From the NCBI GenBank assembly GCA_019426215.1, contig CM033395.1, positions 14,560,569-14,624,568 of the forward strand: DNA of 64,000 nt. The letters are read 5' to 3'. The stretch is from Buddleja alternifolia (Eukaryota; Streptophyta; Magnoliopsida; Lamiales; Scrophulariaceae). Positions 1-11,399 of this stretch are shown piece after piece. The notes beneath the pieces were generated by a model. It worked only from the letters and a program-made list of their open reading frames with translations, made no database searches and had not been told where the DNA came from. How positions within the stretch are numbered: the first letter of the stretch is position 1; each line of letters begins with the position of its first letter. The position numbers and the translations under genes are program-made.

Positions 1-1065
1 ACTACTATTTTTAATTCTACACAAGTCACTATCATACACAACTACATATGTAATTTTTTTAGCCAAATATTATATGTAAATATTGTTTTTATGTTATTTA
101 AATTACTGCCACAATAATTGTAACCTGAACATTAGGCGGCTGATCATAATAATTATTAACTTGACCTTGTAAATTCAACCTGAAATCCTTTGTGAATAAA
201 ATAAAAATAGAAACTATTTGCCTACATTAGACATAATGACACGCTAGTCTCGGGTTCTTTAGTTCAATACAATGCAACGACGACTGTTAAGAAGGCTCAA
301 GTCCATAAAAAATATTCAGAGTATTGTACGATACCCGAGCATGCGGAGTCAGTTGCTAATAACTCGAGAAACTAAAAAAATTTCAAAGATGCATATTTTT
401 ATTATTTTAAAGAGAGATAACAAAAATAAAGAAAATCCACTTAAACACCATCCTAGGCCAACAAAGAAGCATTTTCTTAGTTATAACAAGGGTTCAAATT
501 AACCTAAAAATATACTGACTCAGTAAATTACAAAACTTGGTCCAAAAATACTTTATCACTTCAGACAACATGAGGTATAATATTAGGTCCAGAAGCCAAT
601 GACTGAAAAGACTAAAAATAAACAAAAACCACTGCAACAAAAATGAGAACAGTCATAAAATTCTCTGATAAAAATGGAAGTCGCAACAAATAGTGGCCTC
701 ATCAAGCAATAGCATATCATAGTTGGATTTACCTGGAAAAAAATGAGCATATGCATAGGTGGCTCATCTCGTAACTCCTCCCAAATTAATTTTATATGGT
801 CATTTGAAGTTATGCCATCAAACTATACAACCATTTCACATGTGTTTTGATTTGCATCCGTTTAAACATTCCTACAATGCATTTGTCTGATGTTCTAATT
901 CATTATGTGATTGGTTTCAAATCAAGTGAATTATACATGGAATCGACCAAACCAAATCCAAAATACGACTTCCCTCATTGAGCTAATATATATAATATTA
1001 CTACCATTTTCCCAAAAAATAAAATAATAAAAGCATGTGAATTTTTAACTTGTAATAGTTGAAAA
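1..1065. other. AT-rich intergenic DNA, nothing recognised
   Basis: The stretch is AT-rich with no ORF resembling a known protein family, no convincing terminal repeats and no RNA gene. A 76-codon frame at 272-502 is basic, low in complexity and unlike any family I know, so I treat it as chance. Confidence 0.6.
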
Positions 1066-1070
1066 AAAGT

Positions 1071-1312
1071 TATTAAGAATAAAAAACAGTATTGTTATTT
1101 TACAATTAAAGCAGTTGGTTAGTATTGTCACATCAGCATGTTTTAGTTAATATGGAGATTAACTGATTTATTAGCCCCTTTCTTTTTCTATAATTGTATT
1201 CATTCATTCATTCCTGATTATTCAATGAAAGTCACCTTCAATTTCTTTTCTATCTTCTCTCTGCTTGTTATCTTGATCATTCTTCATCCATGGAAGATTG
1301 AGATTCTTAACA
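1071..1312 (+). repeat. 5' LTR of copia element
   Basis: This 242-bp copy matches 5428-5664 with scattered substitutions and a few short indels. It ends ATTCTTAACA and is followed at once by a primer-binding-site-like TGGTACCAGTCAGG (1313-1326), a diverged form of the initiator-Met tRNA complement usual in copia elements. Confidence 0.92.
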
Positions 1313-1428
1313 TGGTACCAGTCAGGTGATTAATTTCATCCATTCGTACTAGTTGTTTCTTTTCCTTTTTTGTTTCAATCAATCGATCTTGGATCGCTTA
1401 CGCATAATTCTTCATCTTCGTTCGCATT

Positions 1429-2509
1429 TTGCAATTTCTCTACAAATCATCAATGGTGAATCCTTCAACAACGTTAACATCTAATTCAACTGCAGTAACA
1501 TCAAAAAATCCATCTACGGTAATTGATTTTCAAGATCCTTTATACCTACACCCTTCCGATATCCCTAATCTTGATCTAGTTACTGAAGTATTGCAAGGAT
1601 CCGAAAATTAAAAAATCTGGAGTCGCGAGATGATCGTCGCGCTCAAAGCCAAGAATAAAATCGGCTTCATTAATGGATCTTGCAAAATTCCAGATGAAGA
1701 TTCTGCCTTATATCCGCATTGGAAATGGTGTAATGCTTTGGTTAGGTCATGGATCCACAGATCCCTATCTAGAGACCTAATTCACGGAGTTGTATACGGC
1801 GATTCAGCTTGCTTAATATGGAAGGATCTTAAGGAACGATTTGACAGAGTCAATGGTGCAAGACCGTATGCACTTTACAGAAAGATCAACACAATTACAC
1901 AGGGGGGCAACTACAGTTACTGAGTACTATTCAAAACTCAGGCAACTTTGGGATGAATATGATTCCCTCACACCATCACTTGCTGAGAATGTTTCAAAGG
2001 AATACACGAATTTTTGCTCACAATTGAAGATGATGCAGTTTCTAATTATGGGCCTCAATGACTGATACAGTGCCATTAGATCACAAATCCTAATGATGTC
2101 TCCTTTACCATCTCACAACCATGTATATTCAATGGTTTCTAATGAAGAAAAGTTAAAAGGTATTAGTATTCAACCTGTCAATGTGGACTCATCAATTGCT
2201 TTTTTATCTTGCTCTTCTCAAAGTAAATCTGCAAAATCTTCATTGTATTGTGAGAATTGCAATTTCACTGGTCACACTAAGGAAAACTGCTTCAAGATTC
2301 ATGGTTATCCCCCTAATTGGGGTAGAGGTGGAAGGAAAACCTTTACTGGTAGAAGAGGTGGTGGCAGGGGGAATGGAGGTTCTTTTGGAAGAGGCTTCAA
2401 TGCTAATTCAGAAGCATCTACTCAAAATTCTCAGGATGCGAATGTGAGTGTAAACAATGAGAAACAAGAGATTGGAACCTCTGCATTCACACAACAACAA
2501 AATCAGTAG
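1429..2509 (+). pseudogene. copia gag (broken)
   Basis: Frames at 1429-1611, 1630-1923, 1841-2065 and 2093-2509 read together as a copia Gag. The N-terminal part has LHPSDIPNLDLV and the KIWSREMIVALKAKNKIGF type of core. Later come YYSKLRQLWDEYDSL and a CCHC zinc knuckle (CENCNFTGHTKENC, near 2249-2291), followed by a Gly/Arg-rich tail. An in-frame stop after SEN (about 1609), a frameshift near 1900 and a stop after GLND (2063-2065) break it. No protease follows. Confidence 0.88.
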
Positions 2510-2639
2510 ATTCTGCAGCTGTTTGGAAATGGTTCTCATGACTCATCATAGAACTTGAGCAATTCCAACTTGGCAAAGGCTGAGGTCAATCATGTAGGTA
2601 CTCTTGTTAAAGTAAAGAAGGCTAGAACTAATAATGCTT

Positions 2640-3065
2640 AAGAATTTTTTAGTCTAGAATGTACAAAGTTATTTGAATCTCTTGGTATTGTTCATCAAAG
2701 CTCTTGTATATATACACCACAACAAAATGGTGTTGTTGAAAGGAAACATAGGCACATTTTGAATGTTGCTAGAGCTATTATATTTCATTCTCATGTACCT
2801 ATGAAATATTGGGGAGAATGTATTAACACATCTGTTTATTTAATAAATAGAACCTCTACTCCTCTTTTAAAAGGTCAAGCTCCTCTTACTGTTTTAAAAC
2901 ACTCACTTGGAAGTTTTTGTTTGCTTATGCTTTGCAAAAATTTTACCCCAAAATGATAAATTTCAACCTAGATCTAAACCTTGTGTGATGATGGGGTATT
3001 CTAACACATAGAAGGGTTATAGGTTATTGGATTTAAGCACCAAAACTTTAGTGTGTCCAGAGATG
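2640..3065 (+). pseudogene. copia integrase C-terminal fragment
   Basis: The translation has YTPQQNGVVERKHRHIL near 2712-2760, the end of a copia integrase core with its catalytic Glu, then ARAIIFHSHVPMKYWGE and INRTSTPLLKG. The gag tail runs almost directly into this, so protease, the zinc-binding domain and the two catalytic Asp residues are deleted. Stops and a frameshift (near 2940-2956) follow. Confidence 0.87.
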
Positions 3066-3387
3066 TGATATTCTATGAGCATATGTTTCCATTTGTTATT
3101 GCTAATAATGAGAAAAACAATCAAAATTTTCCTTCTCATGATATTAGACAGTTTTATGATGAGCTTATTGGGCTATATTATGCTCATATGCCTATTGATA
3201 ATATGCATGATGTTAGAAATATTGAGCACACTGTTCATGAAAGGAATCATGGTAATCATGAATCCAGAAATCAAAATGACGATCAAAATATTATGGTAAG
3301 AAGGTCCACTAGAACTGTTACACCTCCTGTTTGGAGTAAGGACTATGTGCTTTTTCATTCTGAAAGTAATGATGTTAGTTCATCTAC

Positions 3388-3803
3388 AGGAAAATTGCAA
3401 TTTTGGTCTCATAACTTAGCTCATGTGTGCTTTTGGTCCCAATATTATTGACTTTAGCATTATACGTCCCATAGCTCCAAAAAATATGCGTTTTTGGTCC
3501 CAAGATACGATTCCATCATGTATTTGATGGGATTGGCATGTGCGGCTCACATGGGATCACAAAAAATGTGCGTTTTTGGTCCCATAATTAACTCCAAACC
3601 ACCAAAAATGTGTGTTTTTGATCCCATAACTCCAAAAAATGTGAGCCGCACATTCCAATCCCGTCAAATACATGATGGAATCGTATATTGGGACCAAAAA
3701 CGCATATTTTTTGGAGCTATGGGGCGTATAATGCTAAAGTCAATAATATTGGGACCAAAAGCACACATGAGCTAAGTTATGGGACCAAAATTGCAATTTT
3801 CCC
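3388..3803. mobile_element. Foldback Mutator-like MITE
   Basis: Two inverted arms of about 163 bp (3388-3550 and 3641-3803) flank a 90-bp centre. The left end is AGGAAAATTGCAATTTTGG and the right end is its near-perfect inverse. A 10-bp direct repeat GTTCATCTAC lies on both sides (3378-3387, 3804-3813). That fits the 9-10 bp duplications of Mutator-like elements. There is no transposase, so it is non-autonomous. It interrupts the copia element between integrase and RT. Confidence 0.88.
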
Positions 3804-3829
3804 GTTCATCTACTAAGCATCCTTTATCA

Positions 3830-5420
3830 AATTATATTCATTATAATGGTGTTACTACTAAATATAAGTCTTATTTAGCTGCTTTGCAAAATGATGTCAT
3901 TCCTGATAATCATCATCAGGCAAAGAATGATACAAGGTGGATTGAGACTATGGAATTTGAAATTAAAGCTCTTGAATTGAATAAGACTTGGAAAGTTGTT
4001 GATTTGCCTCATGGAAAGAAACCTATAGGTTATAGGTGGGTTTATACCATTAAGCATAAATAAGATGGTAGTGTAGATAGATACAAAGCAAGATTAGTTG
4101 CAAAGGGCTATACACAATTGGAGGGCATTGACTATACAGAAACTTTTTCCCCTATTGTTAAGCAAGTTACTGTTAGGATTGTGATTTCTCTTGCAGCTAT
4201 ACATGGCTGGACTTTATGGCAAATGGATGTAACAAATACTTTCTTACAAGGGACCTACATGAAGAAGTCTTAATGTCCATACCTCCAGGTTTTCAGTTTG
4301 AAGGTAATAAAGTACGTAAGTTACAAAAGTCTCTTTATGACTTGAAACAAGCCTCAAAACAGTGGAATAATAAATTCACCGAGGCAATAAGTATTTTTGG
4401 TTTTATTCAGTCAAACAATGATTATTTTTTGTTTGTAAAAACCAGGGGGAGTGACATGGTTATTCTCCTTGTTTATGTAGATGATATATTAATTACTGGA
4501 AACAATGATGATTTGATTAAGGAGTGTCAGGAAGATTGGAACACTACCTTTCATATAAAAGACTTAGGATTCAACTTTCTTGGAATAGAAGTTGCTAGAT
4601 CTTCTCAAGGTTTATACATGAATCAAAGAAAGTATGTTTTAGATTTGTTAAAAGAAACTAGTATGCTTGGAAGTAAACCTGTGGAACAAAATATGAAGTT
4701 CTCTGAAAATTCTGAGGACATTAATGATCCTCTAGTAGAGGATATTACTGTTTTTGAAAAAAATCATTGGAAAATTGATTTATCTATGTTTAACAAGGCC
4801 TGACATTAGTTATGGTGTTCGGTTACTTAGCCAGTTTATGCATAGCCTAGAAAATCACATTTTGTGGCCATGTATAGAATTTTGAGATAGTTAAAAGGTA
4901 AACCTGGTTTGGGTATTTTGTTATCTTCTGGATCTAATTTGGAGTTAAAAGCCTTTTGTGACAGCGATTGGGCTTCTTGCCCTATGTCCAGAAAGTCTTT
5001 AACAAGTTATGCTATATTCCTTGGAGATTTTTTGATATCATGGAAGGCTAAAAAATAGAACACGGTCTCTAGAATTTCAGCAGAAGCTGAGTATAGAGCC
5101 TTGGAAAGTACTATTGCTAAGGTGATTTGGTTACTCAGTATTTTCAGAGATTTGGGAGTCACAAATTTGCAACAATGACTTTATTCAGTGACAGCAAGTC
5201 AGTCATCCAGATTGCAGCCAATCCTGTGTTTCATGCTAAGACAAAACACGTAGAGGTGGATTGCCATTTTATAAGAGATAAGAAGGAGTGATTTCTACAA
5301 GATATTTGCCTTCAAATGAGCAGCCGGCAGACCTTCTTACAAAGGCTTTAAGCAAGTTTCAGTTTGATTATTTGTTAAGCAAATTTGGTGTTTTAGATCT
5401 GTTTAGCTCACCAAATTTGA
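3830..5420 (+). pseudogene. copia reverse transcriptase and RNase H (broken)
   Basis: RT starts with TRWIETMEFEIKALELNKTW and WVYTIKHK (to 4060), then a stop. [11 protein letters not shown] and ETFSPIVK follow in the same region. The 4216-4803 frame holds LYDLKQASKQWNNKF, the catalytic YVDDILITGNN (about 4475-4506) and KDLGFNFLGIEVARS. The RNase H region (about 4800-5350) is full of stops but still shows SDSKSVIQIAANPVFHAKTKHVEVD. The catalytic YVDD is kept; the frame is not. Confidence 0.9.
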
Positions 5421-5427
5421 GGGGGAG
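5413..5427 (+). other. Polypurine tract of copia element
   Basis: The purine-rich stretch AAATTTGAGGGGGAG directly precedes the 3' LTR. It fits the plus-strand priming site expected there. Confidence 0.75.
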
Positions 5428-5664
5428 TATTAAGAATAAAGTATTGTTATTTTACAATTATAGTGGTTGGTTAGTATTGCCATGTCAGTGTGTTTTAGTT
5501 TATATGGGGATTAACTGATTTATAAGCCCCTTTCCTTTTCTGTAATTGTATTGATTCATTCATTCCAGATTACTCAATGAAAGTCACCTTCAATTTCTTT
5601 TCTCTCTTCTCTCTGCTTGTTATCTTGATCATTCTTCATCCATGGAAGATTTAGATTCTTAACA
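5428..5664 (+). repeat. 3' LTR of copia element
   Basis: This 237-bp copy of the 5' LTR ends ATTCTTAACA and is followed by the target duplication AAAGT. The many differences between the two LTRs indicate an old insertion. Confidence 0.92.
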
Positions 5665-5669
5665 AAAGT

Positions 5670-7243
5670 AAACAAAATTAGATAGTGGTTTGAAATTTAT
5701 TTCAACTTGCATATGTTTATTGTATGCTATGCTCAACGGACATGATGTATAATTTTATTTATATCCATTATCAGACACTTGTAATACGTTCAGTCAGCAA
5801 ATAAACATCATACTAGTTGTAGCATTTACACGACACGGTATTGACAACAAATATTTTTCTTCAAAAGGGACGTGGACCATTGAGTAGCTAAAATATTTTT
5901 CCTTTTTTGACCATAATGGAAGGTTCAATTCATTAGATACAAAGCAAATTCTTCGGTTCATGCCTTGGCCAATTGGACAGTCAATCAATTGGAATGAAGT
6001 TATTCCTAATAGCCTGTGTTATTCCCTTTTTCCTTCGGTTCATGTTGAATCAATCCAAACTCTGATATTTGGTTATTTTTATTAATAGAGTATAATTATC
6101 AGAAAGAAAAATAAAAAATGAAATGTTAATAACTAATAGACATTAGCAGGGTAAAATTGTCTCTCTAATCATTTTAAGAAATCCATCTTTCTCAAAGAAA
6201 TGAGTAGCATACACTTTGCACCCTTACAATGACCTAAATAAGCACTTTCCACTACAAGAAAGAAAAACTCATACTTCATATCCTCAAAACCTATTTGCAA
6301 TTGCACATTGCACCCAACTCTATTGCAAACCCATTTCTAGTTGGACTTCAATTTTTCAAGCCCTTAAGGAAGTGTAAAAATGGTCTTTGCATATTCTAAC
6401 AATTTATATTAGAAATTATTATGCAGATTTAATCTTTTTATGATTAAATTAAAAATCAAGCTATTGTATATGTTGATAAATACAACTTTTGTTAGGGCTG
6501 TAAAAAAGCCAAGCTCGAGTGAAAATCTCGAGTTCGTTCTTGACGAGGCATAATGAAAGAACCCGAGCTCGAGATTGGGCAGAGTGGAGCCGAGCTTGAA
6601 ATTAAATAAAACAAAATAACATATATTATTAAATATGAATATATATATATATTATTAAATTATCATGATAGTACAAAAAATTACTAAAAACCCCTTAAAA
6701 TAAATTTTTATATCCAAAAAACTCATGATAATAGTTTTTCATCAAAAAACCCCATTCCACCAACTTTCATTCAAAAAAACCAACATTTAAGTTAATCAAA
6801 TTTATGACCTTAATAGCCCCTACTCTTGCAGTAAGAATTAATTTATTGTTCTTTCATAAAGATATTTATTTATTTTGAACTTTATATTAATAATTGATTA
6901 ATTATAATTATAATTTTATTTTTTAGATTCTTAATCTTCTTAAAAATTTTAAAAATATATGTTTAGAAAATTACTCAAAAAAAAAAACCTATATAAAAAT
7001 ATTTATAATATTTCATCTTAAGAATAAAATTCATATAATGCAATTTTTAAATTTGAAAAGTCCGAAACAAACAATTTTGATAAAAAAAAATCAATTGATC
7101 AGTTCTTAACTTAAGAAATAAATTGTAATTTAGCCCAACAAATTGTTAATATCAAAATTCGAGTTTTTTTTTAATGAAATGTTTGTACAACAGGTTTTTG
7201 AGATTGAGAAAATATTATCACGCCATTTTGGATATAAAAATTT
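5670..7243. other. AT-rich intergenic DNA
   Basis: No gene is recognised. From about 6493 the DNA begins TAGGGCTGTAAAAAAGCC and is rich in CTCGAG/GAGCTCG motifs. An inverted counterpart lies at 8505-8561 beyond the Pack-MULE (listed separately). The rest is A/T runs. Confidence 0.5.
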
Positions 7244-8407
7244 AGGAAAAAAATTCAATTTCCGTCCCTCACTTATACCCCAATTTCAGTTTTGGTCCCC
7301 TACATATCACACTTATCTAATTGACCCCTCACTTATCTCTATTTCATCAGTTTTGATCCCTCCGTTAACTCCTCTGTCCAATACTTAACAGAGGACCAAT
7401 TTTCCCTCCAAAACACACGATTTTGGCAGCAAGAAAGTCGAATTTCAACATTTTTTTCTTCAAAATCAGATTTTAATCCAAAAAATCCCATCTTCTTCAA
7501 CAACTAAACTCAAAACATGAGCAACTCATCATCTTTAACATCAATGTTTTTCAGATCAGGTGATTTGGGTTCTGTTTTCGAATCAAGTGATTCTTTTTTC
7601 CCTGGTTTGCATGACAATGTTGCGGTAACGTACCTTGCTCGGGCGTGTAGATCGGATTATGCTTCTTTATCATGCTTTAACGTGAGATTTAATACACTTG
7701 TAAAAAATGGGTATGTGTATGAGTTGAGAAGGCAGTTGGGGATTGTGGAGCATTGGGTGTATATGGTTTGTGATCCGAGGGGATTGGAGGCATTCGACCC
7801 CTTCAGGAAGAAGTGGATGAGATTGTCCAAAGTTTCTTGTGATGATTGTTTCAATTATGCGGATAAAGAGTTACTCGGGGTGGGGAGTGAGTTATTAGTG
7901 TTTGGATGTGAGTTGTTTGAATTCGCCATTTGGAAGTATAGCATGACATGTTGTGATTGGACCAAATGTGAAGGAATGAACTGTCCTCATTGTCTTTTTG
8001 CTTAGGCCAATTGCTATAATAGCGGGAGGGAGCAATAAGAACGGTAACGTGTTGAAATCTGTAGAGCTTTATGATTCTTTAATGGGCAAATAGGAAATGT
8101 TGGTATTGGCCATGAATTATTGAAAGAAGAACGAGAATTGATGTTGAAGATAATGAGTTGCTCATGTTTTGTGTTTAGTTGTTGAAGAAAAATGGGTTTT
8201 TTTTTGGATTAAAATCTGATTTTAAAAAAAAAATGCTGAAATTCGACTTGATTGCCGCCAAAATCGTGTGTTTTGGAGGGAAAATTAGTCCTCCGTTAAC
8301 TATTGGACGGAGGAGTTAATGGAGAGACCAAAACTGATGAAATTGAGATAAGCGGGGGGTCAATTAGATGAGTGCGATATTTGGGGGACCAAAATTGAAA
8401 TTTTCCC
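7244..8407. mobile_element. Pack-MULE carrying an F-box/kelch gene fragment
   Basis: Long inverted arms (about 7244-7546 and 8137-8407) enclose host-derived coding DNA. The left end AGGAAAAAAATTCAATTT and the right end GAAATTTTCCC are the same family of ends as the MITE at 3388-3803. The 9-bp flanks are TAAAAATTT (7235-7243) and TAAAAACTT (8408-8416), eight of nine identical. That is the duplication size of Mutator-like elements. No transposase is present. A MULE with a gene fragment inside is a Pack-MULE. Confidence 0.85.
7517..8130 (+). pseudogene. Captured F-box/kelch-repeat gene fragment
   Basis: The open frame 7517-8005 (162 codons) carries [19 protein letters not shown] (the start of an F-box region), [51 protein letters not shown] and [10 protein letters not shown]. 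These match plant F-box/kelch proteins of the SKIP11/At1g74510 type. Just after the stop, another frame continues with IAIIAGG, NKNGNVLKSVELYDS, the next kelch repeat. So a frameshift sits near 8003 and the copy stops before the remaining kelch blades. The ATG and about the first ten codons ([10 protein letters not shown]) lie inside the left inverted arm. Whether it is transcribed cannot be seen. Confidence 0.85.
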
Positions 8408-9879
8408 TAAAAACTTATTTTAGGAGAATTTCAGTAATTTCTTTTAATTTAATACACCTTTATATATATAAATTATTAATATATGTATATATTAATAAAT
8501 AAAATCCAGCTTGAGCTCGGCTCGTTAGCTCGACTCGAGCTTAAAAAAAGGTCGATCTCTAATTAAGTCCGCTTGACTCAATGCCCTCCTCTAGTCTTTA
8601 TGGTTCTTATTATAACTTCTTTATATATAATAAATTGCATTTGATGGACAAAGGTATTTAATTTTTAATAAACTGTCTTTTTATTTGCTATAATAATTCC
8701 CCATCGCTTAACAAAGAAGTAAATATATATAAAAATTAATCTGTATAATTCTAGCTTTATCATTATCAAAGTGGGTTGAAGCTCTTTTTCTCTTGTTAAT
8801 TTGACAATTTAGTTCTTGTTGGGGTATTGGAAAAGTTTTTAACATTTTTTTTTGTATTCAATAGAGAAGAAGCTTGTTATATTTTTTGTACTTAACTGTT
8901 AATTAGAGTTGGAGTTCGAATTTCATTGGACAAGAATGTCTTCCCTTCATTGTGTATTCAGCTAAAATAATTGCTATCAATAGAGTGGGTGCAAAGCACA
9001 ACCACAAATAAGTTTTGTGGATGAGAAGTGTGATTTTTTTCTTTTCAGAGTGCAACATGACTATTTAGCCATTTTAGTATTGCGTTATGCTTTTTTACTC
9101 CAAAGAAAGAAGGACAAAATTTATTTTGCCCCTGTACTATAGGGGAGGCATCACACACCCCCTAGACATATTAATGGACAAAAATAGCCTTGATTTAAAA
9201 TGATAAAATCACTTAGAACCCATCTATTATAATCTATCTAGTACTTTTCCCCATCTGTGATTAAATTTTAAATAATTTGATCCCAATTTTATTTTAATGA
9301 TAATTTTATTAAACTTATAACCCTTGAATTAATTATAAATTAAATAAAAAAAAAGGTATAATTTTTTTTTGGTAGAACTATAAAAAGTTATAATTGCTAT
9401 AATCTAGAAAGAATATAAAATAAGTCTTAAATTATTTCATGAAAATTTAAATAACTAATTAATTATAATTTTTTCCTTAGAAAGAATTTAATAACTTTAC
9501 TCTTTTTTTTCCTTCAATACTTAATTAATTGCATAAATATATTTTAGAAAATATTTTGTTATTTTGTGCTTTCTAATTTAGTTGTATTTCAATAAAAGTA
9601 AATAACTAAATCTTGTAGGAATTATTTTATATATCTTGAAATATGTATGACATTTTATTTGCATAGTACTATTATTGATACCAATTAAAGAAAGAGTAAA
9701 AAATAAAAGTATTTATCACTATTAACGCAAAAAAATTTGTGCTCATAAATAAGTGTATTTAGAATATGTTATATAATAAAAAGGACGATATGAATAGGTT
9801 TATCATTTTATCTTGATTAGTACTATAATACTTCAAAAGTAAATACTAACAATGAATAACATGGATAAGTGGATTTATT
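8408..9879. other. AT-rich intergenic DNA
   Basis: Long A/T runs and short direct A/T-rich words, with no coding similarity. A small palindrome-like CCCCTGTACTATAGGGG lies near 9129-9146. Nothing else is supportable. Confidence 0.5.
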
Positions 9880-10209
9880 GCATAAAAACCCCTGTGTTAT
9901 ATTGAAAAAAAAATATTTGTTAACGAAATAGATTAAGCACTCCCTATATTATTAAAAAGTCTACGCTAAATCATCATATTGAAAAGAAAGAAGGAAATAT
10001 GTGTGTTTTTGGATGAAATAACATTATCTACTTTTTATATTATATGGAGAGAGTATAAATATAAATTAAGTATGTTAATAAAGGTGAATAATATGAAAAA
10101 CACGCGAAATAGGGATTTCACACAAACTTTTTAATAACACAGGTGATTAACCTATTTCGTTAACACACAATTTTGTTTTGCATTTTTGATATATCACAGG
10201 GTTTTATGC
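9880..10209. mobile_element. 330-bp foldback MITE upstream of the Rab3GAP gene
   Basis: The left arm begins GCATAAAAACCCCTGTG (9880) and includes GTTAACGAAATAGATTAA. The right arm (about 10125-10209) is its inverse, including TAACCTATTTCGTTAAC and ending GGGTTTTATGC. The arms are imperfect, about 80 bp each. I could not settle a target duplication, so the superfamily is not assigned. It ends about 130 bp before the presumed first exon of the host gene. Confidence 0.6.
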
Positions 10210-10344
10210 ATTTAACATATTAAAAATGAAATTAAAATGTTAGTATTTATAAAAGAAAATAATGTATTAATAGCGATTATAAAGTGAATTTTTTTTAACT
10301 AAAAGAAAATAAATTATAACTACCTAAAGGGAGAAAAGTAGGAA

Positions 10345-11399
10345 AAAAAGGAGCAATTGAAACGGAAATTCGAAATCCAAACCCTCCCTCAGAATCTCTC
10401 TTTCGGCGACGGTGATACGCTCCGACGAGGTACATTTTTGTCTATCGGCTTCAAATTTCAACATAATTCGATGATTGATGGAGCTATGAATTTCCATATT
10501 TATGATCCGATCAGATCAGTCGCTGCTTCTAATTTAAGGATTGAACTCACTGGAATATTACAATATTTGCTCTTCTATTGTGTTTTGAAATCCTATTGTT
10601 TTATATGCCAGTTCTGGATGTGTTTAGTCCCACAGGATTGTGAATAATACTGATACCAACTTTATTGTGAAAATGCCTATGAGACATTTCTGTAACAGAG
10701 ATAATGGCAATGTATCTTTTAGACTGGTTTTATAAATCCAATGGTCCCGGAAAACCGTTGATATAAGTTCTTATTGAACTTTAGATGATAGTTTACTATA
10801 AAGAAAGCAGTGAAGATGGTGGGAGAAGAGGTTGCTCTCCTATTGAGCTATCCTAAGACTTGGAATCACAGAACAGGAAACCAGCATTGGAAGTTAGAAC
10901 AGTGCTATTAAATGTTTCTGTTAGCATTGCAGAGTCTCTAGATGTCCATTTTTTCTCCTGGTAATTTTTCTCCTACGAGTTACTAGTAATCTAGAAATAT
11001 AGCTATTTTCCCACCCTGAGGTTCAACTGTCGGTCTTGTGTTCTATTTTATCTTATTAGCTGTAACCTGGTTTGTGGTAGTTGCTCAGATAGGTGAAATT
11101 AAATACAGAATTATTTTTGCCAGGAAAAAGGCGAAAGGAGATAAAGAAAAAGGTTAACTTTTCTGGCCGTATAAATCCTTTCTTTTAAGTCCAATTAATC
11201 ACCATTCTCCTCTTTCATCATTATCAAAATCCAAAAATAGAATCAGATGTTTCTTTTCTTGGAATTTTTCATTTTGGCTGGTTTTAGTCATTCACAAAAA
11301 TGAAATGCTACAGATGTAAAAATCTTGATAGTTTCTTTTCTTGGACAGTTAAAACTTTGGGCATATTTGCAAATTAACTTTTGCAATTCTTTTCTCTAT
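10345..11399 (+). other. Presumed 5' untranslated exons and first intron of the Rab3GAP gene
   Basis: A pyrimidine-rich leader-like segment (about 10345-10429, with AACCCTCCCTCAGAATCTC) ends at CGACGAG|GTACAT, a fair splice donor. An acceptor TTCTTGGACAG at 11348 would join it to 11349-11399, which leads into the ATG at 11400. The promoter itself is not identified. The leader is inferred from splice signals and needs transcript support. Confidence 0.5.

Larger units (their letters stand above)
1071..5664 (+). mobile_element. Ty1/copia LTR retrotransposon, degenerate
   Basis: Two similar LTRs (1071-1312 and 5428-5664) flank gag, integrase, reverse transcriptase and RNase H remnants in copia order. 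The 5-bp sequence AAAGT lies directly outside both ends (1066-1070, 5665-5669), a target-site duplication. The outer dinucleotides are TA...CA, consistent with a decayed TG...CA. The body has many stops and frameshifts. It lacks protease and the front half of integrase, so it cannot be autonomous. A Mutator-like MITE (3388-3803) is inserted between the integrase and RT regions. Confidence 0.93.
6493..8561. repeat. Possible hAT-like element enclosing the Pack-MULE
   Basis: The left edge TAGGGCTGTAAAAAAGCC with CTCGAG-rich subterminal DNA (6493-6600) resembles, in inverse, the right edge at 8505-8561, which is rich in GAGCTCG and ends CTCTA. This is the usual look of plant hAT ends. I could not find a matching 8-bp duplication outside these points, so limits and class are uncertain. 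Confidence 0.3.

Noticed and set aside
272..502. 76-codon frame near the left edge
   Set aside because: Basic, low-complexity and without family motifs; AT-rich surroundings make such frames common.
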